A DNA stretch of 56,410 nt, from the NCBI GenBank assembly GCA_026706445.1, contig JAPOYT010000156.1, positions 1-56,410 of the forward strand. The letters run 5' to 3'. Source of the DNA: Chloroflexota bacterium. GTDB taxonomy: Bacteria > Chloroflexota > Anaerolineae > Aggregatilineales > Phototrophicaceae. The notes beneath the pieces are model-generated. The model saw only the letters and a list, made by a program, of their open reading frames with translations, was not told the DNA's origin and did no database searches. The translations under genes were made by a program, and so were the position numbers. This document shows, one piece after another, positions 50,722 to 56,410 of this stretch. How positions within the stretch are numbered: position 1 is the first letter of the stretch; every line of letters starts with the position of its first letter.

Positions 50722-51127
50722 CTGTGCAAACTGTTCAAGGCACAGCGGCAATTTATATGTATTGGGTAAAATAACCCAAGTCTATCGCAGATTAGCCTGG
50801 ATTTCGCTGATTATATCCCAATAATGGCCAAGTCTCTTGGGAAACTTGGGATAAATGTTTTGAACAGCCCCATGTACATAACCGAGCTGGCTTTGCACAC
50901 TTTGCCACAGGGCGCGTCGACCTTTGAACAATGTCGACGAACATTACGATCTTTTGAACAGATCAGGCTGGCTGGAGGGGAGAATGTCGATACTTTTCGA
51001 CAGGTTTTGCACAGGAGCGCCGCGCTTCTTGTGCAAAGTTTTGGACAGGCGAATGGAAGGCGCGGTGTCGAAGCAGATGATTCTATTGGGATATATTGGG
51101 ATAAAATGTAAAGTCGCTTGGGATAAA
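50722..51127. repeat. Interleaved decamer-repeat region (origin- or iteron-like)
   Basis: Within about 400 bases of non-coding DNA lie two repeat families. Family 1, TTTTGNACAG: exact or one base off at 50858, 50952, 50994, 51005 and 51039, with looser copies at 50891, 50901 and 50922 and, reversed, at 50722, 50731 and 51029. Starts fall near multiples of one helical turn from 50858 (33, 43, 64, 94, 136, 147, 181), so bound proteins would sit on one face. The copy at 51005 fits the DnaA box pattern TTWTNCACA. Family 2, TTGGGATAAA or TTGGGATATA: at 50846, 51086, 51096 and 51118, reversed at 50812, partial at 50837. No reading frame is kept between copies, so it is DNA-level. Confidence 0.6.
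50762..50779. repeat. Inverted repeat TTGGGT/ACCCAA
   Basis: TTGGGT (50762-50767) and ACCCAA (50774-50779) are perfect inverted copies around AAAATA, at the left side of the repeat region and sharing the TTGGG core of repeat family 2. Confidence 0.55.
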
Positions 51128-51271
51128 TAGCTGAAACGGGCGCATCACGGGAGTTACAATATTTCGAGTCCCGCAATCGGCGCCGTTCACTGGAGAGTTT
51201 ACAGTTTATTTGCGAGCGCTTCCGTATTACCTTATAGGATGTCCTTGGGACCTAAGCAATGAATCGTAGAG

Positions 51272-52147
51272 ATGGAGACCCCAAAGCGAATGTCAAATTC
51301 AAACCGGAGCGGAGTATCTTATCCCTTGGTCGTGCTGCTCTTGCTGGTCGCGTTGGCGGGCGGCGCCGCGGCTGGCATCCTTGGTTACATTTGGTACACC
51401 GGCGGCTCGGGCGAGCCGAGCTTGACCATAGACGAAAAGCTGGCGACCCAAACAGCGAGTGATGCGGCGCTGGCGGAAGCGGTCGGCACTGCGATGATGG
51501 ATGTCGCCAATTCGGTGATTGCCGATGTGGTGGCGGTAGCGGTAGCTGAGGCGGTCGATACCAGCGTAAGCGCTGCGATGGAAGCGGCCGCCGCTGTGAG
51601 CGAGCCGGTCGAATTCAAGATTGTGTCGGCGGAAAGCGCTGCCAGCTTCACGCTCGAAGAAGACCTGCGCGGCGTGCGGACAACTGTGATCGGGTCCACC
51701 AGTGAAGTCGGCGGCAGCATTATAGTCGATCTGGCGAATCCGGCCGCATCGTCCATCGGCGCCATCGTGATCAACGCGCGCACGCTGGAGACCGACAACA
51801 GCTTCCGCAATCGCGCGCTGCGCAGCCAGATTCTGCGGTCGGCGCAAGACGAGCATGAGTTCATCGTCTTTGAGCCACGCGAGTTGAGCAACTGGTCGGC
51901 CGACTCGGTGGTTGTGGGTGATCTCTTAAACTTTGACGTGACTGGCGACTTGACCGTGGCCGGCGTCACCCGCAGCGTTACCTTCGCCGCCGCGGTTGCG
52001 CTGGATAGCGAAACACAGATTAGCGGCAGCGCGGACGCGAACCTGCTGCACGCAGACTTCGGTCTGGTGATTCCCGACGTGCGCTCGGTGGCCAACGTGA
52101 CCGATGATGTGGACTTGAAGCTGGAGTTTGTCGCACGGGCGGATTAA
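51272..52147 (+). CDS. Membrane-anchored YceI-like protein
   Basis: Predicted 291-residue protein: membrane helix at about 17-42, an alanine/valine-rich linker, then from about 110 a YceI-like lipocalin fold (VEFKIVSAESAASFTLEEDL, GSIIVDLANPAASSIGAIVINARTL, FDVTGDLTVAGVTRSVTFA) that binds isoprenoid lipids in known members. It would face outside the membrane. An alternative start lies at 51290, where a GGAG site is twelve bases ahead. The long low-complexity linker is unusual for the family. Confidence 0.78.
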   Translation: METPKRMSNSNRSGVSYPLVVLLLLVALAGGAAAGILGYIWYTGGSGEPSLTIDEKLATQTASDAALAEAVGTAMMDVANSVIADVVAVAVAEAVDTSVSAAMEAAAAVSEPVEFKIVSAESAASFTLEEDLRGVRTTVIGSTSEVGGSIIVDLANPAASSIGAIVINARTLETDNSFRNRALRSQILRSAQDEHEFIVFEPRELSNWSADSVVVGDLLNFDVTGDLTVAGVTRSVTFAAAVALDSETQISGSADANLLHADFGLVIPDVRSVANVTDDVDLKLEFVARAD

Positions 52148-52233
52148 GCGCTGTCATTTCGCCGGTGTCTTGTTGAAATCTTTGAAGACCAGGTGACTAG
52201 AGCCGTACACAAATGCCGAATGCAATGCCTGGC

Positions 52234-52518
52234 TCAGCTGGTCTGGGTCAAGTCTGACTCACTGTTCGATTCTGAACTGTCTTCAAGCCTGTCATCCCGA
52301 GCGCTTAAGCGGCGCTTCCGCCTCGTATCAATTTGCTCGCTCTTCTCATTAGGCTCGTTACGCTTTTGTTGAGGTTTGATCATGCGTGAAGCGAGCACGA
52401 TTATCGCGGCAACGCCAATCAGAAACTCGCGTATTTGCGCGCCTTCGTATCCTAAGACAAAAAGAGCGGATGCAAGCAGTACGATGAAGATACACAGGCT
52501 GTATAATACAAACCGCAT
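52234..52518 (-). CDS. Small membrane protein (94 residues)
   Basis: Residues about 3-23 and 31-47 are two membrane segments (MRFVLYSLCIFIVLLASALFVL and FLIGVAAIIVLAS), followed by a highly charged, disordered tail of about 45 residues that ends SDLTQTS. It starts three bases after the stop of another small membrane protein gene, so the two are probably one operon. No family is recognised. Confidence 0.55.
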   Translation of the reverse strand: MRFVLYSLCIFIVLLASALFVLGYEGAQIREFLIGVAAIIVLASRMIKPQQKRNEPNEKSEQIDTRRKRRLSARDDRLEDSSESNSESDLTQTS

Positions 52519-52521
52519 GCA

Positions 52522-52704
52522 TCAGCCGAAGAAAATGAATGTGATGCCCGATGTAAATCCGAGATATGCTACGATATCGAGCGGCGATCGCCCCTCATTC
52601 AAAGCCAAGAGCACGGTTATCGCAGCGATTATAGCTATCAGATAGAGGAAATTACGCTTGTCCGGCACTGAAGAGTTTTTCTCGCTCACGGTAGATGCTC
52701 GCAA
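52522..52704 (-). CDS. Small membrane protein (60 residues)
   Basis: The C-terminal 42 residues contain two hydrophobic segments (NFLYLIAIIAAITVLLAL and IVAYLGFTSGITFIFFG), the second running to the end. The first start is a TTG at 52704; a GTG at 52689 is five codons later. Neither has an obvious ribosome site, so the start is uncertain. It precedes the 94-residue membrane protein gene by three bases. Unknown function; the pair resembles small two-helix proteins of bacteria such as holin-like or stress proteins only in shape. Confidence 0.48.
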   Translation of the reverse strand: MRASTVSEKNSSVPDKRNFLYLIAIIAAITVLLALNEGRSPLDIVAYLGFTSGITFIFFG

Positions 52705-52916
52705 TATCTTAGTCGACTACAATTCTCTCTGCGCTGTTAACTCCTCGTACAGCAATTCTACTTCAACAGTTTCACAAACTCAAGTGATTCTAAACAGTAG
52801 AGGAGCAATTGTACTAGTAAGCGCTGGTGACTTCGCACGTCGTTTCGACGCGCCGTCGCGCTCCAAGCAGTTGACCATGCTTTGACTTGACGCCACTATC
52901 CCCAATCGCGCGTCTC

Positions 52917-52925
52917 TGCGATAAT
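52917..52925 (+). promoter_or_regulatory. Extended -10 of the HAM1-IMPDH-like gene
   Basis: TGCGATAAT, an extended -10 element, lies 38 bases ahead of the ATG at 52964. The bases from 52705 to 52916 carry no other supported feature. Confidence 0.42.
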
Positions 52926-52963
52926 TGGAGCGTACATCCGCGTCAAACTTGGACAATAGCGCC

Positions 52964-55216
52964 ATGCCCCGACCCCTCTACGTGACCGAGCCCAAGGTCA
53001 TCAACGCGCTGCAACCGCGCCGCGCCCGTCATGCTTATCTTGAAGTCGCCACCACGAACCGCAACAAACTGGACGAATTTCGCCGCATCTTGCCCGACAT
53101 TGAAATCGTTGGCGTGAAGCTCGATATCGAAGAGATTCAGAGCCTTGATCCCTACAAGGTGGTCGAGCGCAAGGCGATCGAAGCCTACAAAGCCAACGAC
53201 TGCAACCCGATCCTGGTAGAAGAAACTTCGCTGGCGCTGCGCGGATTGGGCGGCAGACCGGGCGCCTATATCAAGGACTTCTGCGAAGAAGCGGAAATGC
53301 GGCGCATGATCGCCGAGGGCTGGCTGAACGGACGCGATCGGGCGGCGCTGGCGAAGGTCCTGATCGCTGTGTATGACGGCGCCGAGGTGCAAATCCGCGA
53401 GGGGAATACGGCCGGCGCGATCGCCGAGACATTGCGCGGCGCGAACGGCTTCGGCTGGGACGATATCTTCATCCCCGACGGCGAAACGCGCACTTTCGCC
53501 GAGATGAGCGATGGCGAGAAGGACTGCGTCAATATGCGGCGGAAGGCGCTGCTGGCGCTGCGGGAAAAGCCTTTTGCGCTGGGGCAGGGCGTCTTCATGA
53601 TCCCCGAGCCCTATCGCCAAGAGGTCGAGCGCGTCGATTATGCCGCGCTGCAAGATGAGGCGGCGCTGCAATTCGCCTTTTCGCTGGAGGCGCTGGAGGA
53701 TGCCAATCCGCCCAACAGCCGCTTTGAGGCGCCCAACTATGAGCCGATTCAATACGAAGAAAACATCTATTACAGTCGCTATCTGCCAAAGGCGGACAGC
53801 AGCAGCATCGGTCTCATCCTCACTGATGTCGACCGCGGCACGCTGCGCATGAACAAGAATGGCAGTCCGATCATCTGGCAATTTGGTCCCGAGCGGCGGA
53901 CGCTCAGCCTGGCGCAGCGAGCCGATTTCTTTCGCAGCAATCAAAGCGCGGAAGTGTTGGCTACATTGGATGGCGTCGGGCGCGCTGGCGCGATCCCGCA
54001 GCGCAGCAATCGCCGCTCGCTGACGGTCGAATCCGTCCTCGGTTTGAACGAGAATCCCTTCATCACCAGCACCTATTCCTGGAAGGACCTGGGCTATCGC
54101 AAGATGTCATCGGCGCGCCACGTCTCGCGCACCCACAGCGCCGAATGCGGCTTGTTCAATCGCATCGGCAAATATCCGCGCAGCGTGCTCGGCTTCGGCT
54201 CAATGCCGGCGATATCAGGCTGGCGCGATGTATTGGCCACGGCGGCGATAGGACATCACGCCATCTTCACCCATCGCAACAGCATCTTCGCCGGCTATAT
54301 CGATCGGCAAGCGGCGGTGATCAACGCGGCAAAAGATGCGCTCCGATCGGTGCTGACGAATGAGACTGATTATCAGCGCGCCGCGCGCAATATCGGCGCC
54401 GCCATCGGCTGCAGCAATGTGGAAGACGAGGTCGCCGACGCCCGCTATCTGTATGAAAAGGCCGAGGTGCGGCTTTTCCGCATCTATACCATCAATTCCG
54501 ACCCGCGTGTTATCGAAGTGGCGGCCGCCATCCGCGCTGAATTCGGCGATGAGATCGAGCTGTTCGTCGGGCAGGTCAGCGACAAGGCGCAGTGTCTGAA
54601 GCTGATCGCGCCCGATGTACGCGCCGATGGCTTGTTCTTCGGCCATGGCGGCGGGCGTCAATGCACCTCAGCGACCAACGGCATGGCGGTGACAACCCTC
54701 GAAGAAGTCTACAGCATCACCACCGATGAGCGCTTCAACGATGTGACCATCGCGGTCGAAGGCGGCATCGGCGCCGGAATGGGGCATCTGCTGCTGATGG
54801 GCATCGACCTGATTTCTTACAATCAGCAATTGGCGCGCTGCGTCATCGAGCAGGGCGATATCTACTTCGAGCATAAGAGCGGGGTGGTCTGCATGCCTTA
54901 TCACGGCAGCGCTTCGGCGCCGACGATGATCATCGAGAGCGCCAACCCCGCTTTGGCGCGCAAACGGCTGCGTCCCGGCGGCCGGACGCGCAATGTCGAA
55001 GGCAAAGCCGGCTACCGCTTCTTTGAAGAGAAAGCCAACTCGATGGTCTTCTACCTCAACACCTTCAAGCATTACGCGGCGCGGACGCTGGCTGATGTCG
55101 GCGTGACCGACATGGCGGAGCTGCGCCAGTTCGCGCGCGACCATGACGAGGAGTTGATTCGGGTGGTGAGCTCGCAGGCCAGCGCGGTCGGGCAGGCTTA
55201 CGGGAATCGGATGTAG
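52964..55216 (+). CDS. HAM1/ITPase domain fused to an IMPDH/GMPR-like barrel
   Basis: Predicted 750-residue fusion. Residues about 24-210 are a HAM1-type nucleotide pyrophosphatase that would hydrolyse non-canonical purine triphosphates: TTNRNK at 30-35, VEETSLAL at 85-92, GGRPGAY at 96-102, GFGWDDIFIPDG at 162-173, though the usual SHR near 190 is NMR. Residues about 330-740 resemble the (beta/alpha)8 barrel of IMP dehydrogenase/GMP reductase: LGFGSMPAISG, IFTHRNS, the GGGRQCTS loop with candidate catalytic Cys567, VEGGIGAGMGH and PYHGSAS. Both parts act on purine nucleotides, so a sanitise-or-recycle role is plausible. The ATG at 52964 is chosen over the TTG at 52925 because of the promoter position. 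Confidence 0.76.
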   Translation: MPRPLYVTEPKVINALQPRRARHAYLEVATTNRNKLDEFRRILPDIEIVGVKLDIEEIQSLDPYKVVERKAIEAYKANDCNPILVEETSLALRGLGGRPGAYIKDFCEEAEMRRMIAEGWLNGRDRAALAKVLIAVYDGAEVQIREGNTAGAIAETLRGANGFGWDDIFIPDGETRTFAEMSDGEKDCVNMRRKALLALREKPFALGQGVFMIPEPYRQEVERVDYAALQDEAALQFAFSLEALEDANPPNSRFEAPNYEPIQYEENIYYSRYLPKADSSSIGLILTDVDRGTLRMNKNGSPIIWQFGPERRTLSLAQRADFFRSNQSAEVLATLDGVGRAGAIPQRSNRRSLTVESVLGLNENPFITSTYSWKDLGYRKMSSARHVSRTHSAECGLFNRIGKYPRSVLGFGSMPAISGWRDVLATAAIGHHAIFTHRNSIFAGYIDRQAAVINAAKDALRSVLTNETDYQRAARNIGAAIGCSNVEDEVADARYLYEKAEVRLFRIYTINSDPRVIEVAAAIRAEFGDEIELFVGQVSDKAQCLKLIAPDVRADGLFFGHGGGRQCTSATNGMAVTTLEEVYSITTDERFNDVTIAVEGGIGAGMGHLLLMGIDLISYNQQLARCVIEQGDIYFEHKSGVVCMPYHGSASAPTMIIESANPALARKRLRPGGRTRNVEGKAGYRFFEEKANSMVFYLNTFKHYAARTLADVGVTDMAELRQFARDHDEELIRVVSSQASAVGQAYGNRM

Positions 55217-55255
55217 ACTAATAGTTGTAATGTATCGGTGATCAAGTGAAGCGGT

Positions 55256-55600
55256 TTAGTCGTCGAGGAATCCTTCTTCCCTCAATATAGATTGAAGAAG
55301 TTGAGAGGACATTGTATGTAACTGATTTCGTCTTATGACCATAAGAAACAGGACCAGATCATCTTCATAATAGTAATACACACGGAACCCGCCACGTTTT
55401 CCAATGTTTGATGAGCTGTCTCTCATTCGATGCTCTTTAACCGGTAAACCGCCAATCCCTCTAACCTGATCGCCTGGAAGGCGGCGGCCATCAAACTCCC
55501 GCTGGAAACTCTCGACATCCAGGTCGATTTTATGGCTCTTTCTTGATAATCGTTCCAATCTCCGGCTAAACTCAAGAGACCACTTGATCTTTCTTTCCAT
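55256..55600 (-). CDS. RelE-like toxin of a toxin-antitoxin pair
   Basis: Predicted 114-residue protein with the RelE/ParE fold pattern: helical start (FSRRLERLSRKSHKI), then RMRDSSSNIGKRGGFRVYYYY and LVLFLMVIRRNQLH strands with basic residues that could cleave mRNA on the ribosome. It begins 29 bases inside the end of the upstream antitoxin-like gene in another frame, so the two are translationally coupled. AT-rich composition matches the rest of this end of the window. Confidence 0.72.
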   Translation of the reverse strand: MERKIKWSLEFSRRLERLSRKSHKIDLDVESFQREFDGRRLPGDQVRGIGGLPVKEHRMRDSSSNIGKRGGFRVYYYYEDDLVLFLMVIRRNQLHTMSSQLLQSILREEGFLDD

Positions 55601-56147
55601 GATTTGCCATTACTTTGCGCAATCTGGCTAGACCTTCTTCCGCGGTATAGACCTTCCCCTCGCGCAACTGCTTCAATCCGCGAACGAAACTCTCCGCCAA
55701 GGCTTGTTCTTCTTCATAGTGGAATCGGCTGTTCTTCCGGTACTCGGGGAAAAGAAGGTATATCGCCCGCACAAGCTCAGCGAAGGACATATCTATAACC
55801 CAGTCCACCGTGTCCGCGATGTAACGCTTTAAGTCCGCGGGGAGTTGAATGTCATCGAGGTAGCAGTCCTGCTCGATCATATACAGATCGTCTCGCCGGT
55901 CCGCGCCATACTTGATGCTGATGCAACCCAAATCATTCAACATTTCAGCATCGCGATAAACTTCACTTGAAAAAGGACCGTAGTGATACTTGTCAAACTC
56001 ATAGAAATCTTCCGGCAGCTTGCCTTTGTACTCCTCAGACACTAGAAATATAACTTTCTGAACGTAGACGCGGCTGAAGTTCCGCTCGCCCGCAGCTGCA
56101 ATTATGGCGAGCAGAATGTCGTTCCTGTTCATCAATTTCAAGTTCAT
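55572..56147 (-). CDS. Panacea/SocA-like antitoxin
   Basis: Predicted 191-residue protein. The start DILLAIIAAAGERNFSRVYVQKVIFLVSEEY and FDKYHYGPFSSEVYRDAEMLNDLGCI match the Panacea/SocA domain (DUF4065-type), an antitoxin domain found beside many different toxin families. The C-terminal segment YTAEEGLARLRKVMA may be the toxin-binding part. GAGGGAGAG lies ahead of the ATG at 56147, and a perfect palindrome lies 24 bases upstream. With the overlapping RelE-like gene it forms a likely antitoxin-toxin operon. Confidence 0.62.
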   Translation of the reverse strand: MNLKLMNRNDILLAIIAAAGERNFSRVYVQKVIFLVSEEYKGKLPEDFYEFDKYHYGPFSSEVYRDAEMLNDLGCISIKYGADRRDDLYMIEQDCYLDDIQLPADLKRYIADTVDWVIDMSFAELVRAIYLLFPEYRKNSRFHYEEEQALAESFVRGLKQLREGKVYTAEEGLARLRKVMANHGKKDQVVS

Positions 56148-56170
56148 GCGTCTCTCCCTCGTTAAACATG

Positions 56171-56185
56171 AACTGTGAGACAGTT
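56171..56185. promoter_or_regulatory. Palindromic operator-like site of the toxin-antitoxin operon
   Basis: AACTGT and ACAGTT are perfect inverted copies separated by GAG, 24-38 bases ahead of the antitoxin start codon. Placement fits a self-repression operator. Confidence 0.45.
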
Positions 56186-56301
56186 ATGGTTTTCGATCCG
56201 CGCTTCTCTAATCATTCAAGGTCCATAGGACGGCGAAAGGGCGCTAATTGTATGGTCTTGGATTATGATGGTACTCTTTCCAAGGAGCTAAAGGAAGCAT
56301 T

Positions 56302-56410
56302 ATGGGACAGGTTCTCCACCCTCGCGCCACAACGACTGAGGCAACCCGCCGAGCTATACAAAATAGTCAAGAGAGCATAAGGAAGCTGGCCAAGCGCTAT
56401 GGCATCAATC
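56302..56410 (+). CDS. Transposase N-terminus (IS481/IS630-like, cut by window end)
   Basis: The frame MGQVLHPRATTTEATRRAIQ...ESIRKLAKRYGIN at 56302 runs off the right edge. It matches the helix-turn-helix start of DDE transposases of the IS481-like group, which move insertion sequences by cut-and-paste. AAGGAAG lies six bases ahead. The catalytic domain is outside the window, so completeness and the exact family cannot be determined. The left end of the element probably lies in 56190-56301 but was not located. Confidence 0.68.
   Translation, partial: MGQVLHPRATTTEATRRAIQNSQESIRKLAKRYGIN

Noticed and set aside
50824-51111. 95-codon plus-strand frame inside the repeat region, and an opposite frame at 50811-51176
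   Set aside because: The repeats fall in different reading frames within them, no family is recognised and there is no ribosome site; the region reads as non-coding.
52658-52885. 75-codon plus-strand frame ahead of the fusion gene
   Set aside because: No family or ribosome site; it overlaps the end of the opposite small membrane protein gene and a composition-neutral intergenic gap.
56168-56380. 70-codon plus-strand frame at the right end
   Set aside because: It runs across the operator-like palindrome and overlaps, in another frame, the transposase start that has a ribosome site and a family match.

Overview
The window is a GC-rich (roughly 57-60% by eye) bacterial chromosomal segment, most likely from a Chloroflexota (Anaerolineae-like) genome. 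This is inferred from the gene mix rather than from any marker: a YabE/Rpf-type G5-3D wall protein, a penicillin-binding protein with an NTF2-like N-domain, MoxR, Uma2, DUF433/DUF5615 and MNT/HepT families, a HEXXH protein with its Glu ligand, and several small unknown membrane proteins. No rRNA, tRNA or CRISPR array was seen.

Layout. 1-6.5 kb: a fused DNA methyltransferase-nuclease, two tandem PHP phosphoesterase paralogues and an MrfA/YprA-type helicase; two decayed copies of a MalG-type permease tail flank the first three genes. 6.5-9.5 kb: an ABC-2-like permease, a Uma2 protein with a doubled N-terminal motif, and a glycosyltransferase whose 3' end is copied again 400 bp downstream. 9.8-11 kb: an orphan methyltransferase with the wreck of its restriction enzyme, found here as several minus-strand reading-frame fragments. 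11-16.2 kb: a bisphosphate-nucleotidase-like enzyme, a 49-residue membrane protein with its own promoter and palindromic operator, and an asymmetric heterodimeric ABC exporter. 16.2-19.5 kb: two toxin-antitoxin pairs, a two-domain thioredoxin and a tyrosine recombinase. 19.6-26.8 kb: metallopeptidase-like protein, MoxR ATPase, TIM-barrel protein, HU, PfkB kinase, DinB protein, HhH-GPD glycosylase and two small low-GC genes. 26.8-29.8 kb: an S10 peptidase coupled to an MNT-HepT fusion, with an upstream duplicate of the fusion followed by a truncated copy of the peptidase start. 30-41.9 kb: RecO, a coiled-coil protein, envelope polysaccharide genes, a phosphoesterase, TrhO, a penicillin-binding protein and a G5/3D wall protein. 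42-45.3 kb: a zinc uptake operon with an extreme His/Asp-rich binding protein. 45.3-52.7 kb: an internally deleted PPOX gene, ParA/ParB-like genes, RsfS, ANT(6)-like and MBL-fold genes, then a repeat-dense 400 bp intergenic region, a YceI-like protein and two small membrane proteins. 52.9-56.4 kb: a HAM1/ITPase fused to an IMPDH-like barrel, a Panacea-like antitoxin with a RelE-like toxin, and the start of a transposase cut by the window edge.

Themes. Selfish and defence functions recur (two modification systems, one decayed; MNT-HepT copies; three further toxin-antitoxin pairs; recombinase and transposase), usually in lower-GC patches, so the window looks like core genes repeatedly invaded and rearranged by local duplication. 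Three observations stand out: helically phased decamer repeats interleaved with a TTGGGATAAA repeat at 50.7-51.13 kb, resembling an origin or multi-site protein-binding region and lying about 3.3 kb from parA; the purine-sanitising HAM1-IMPDH-like fusion; and the MNT-HepT/S10-peptidase duplication.
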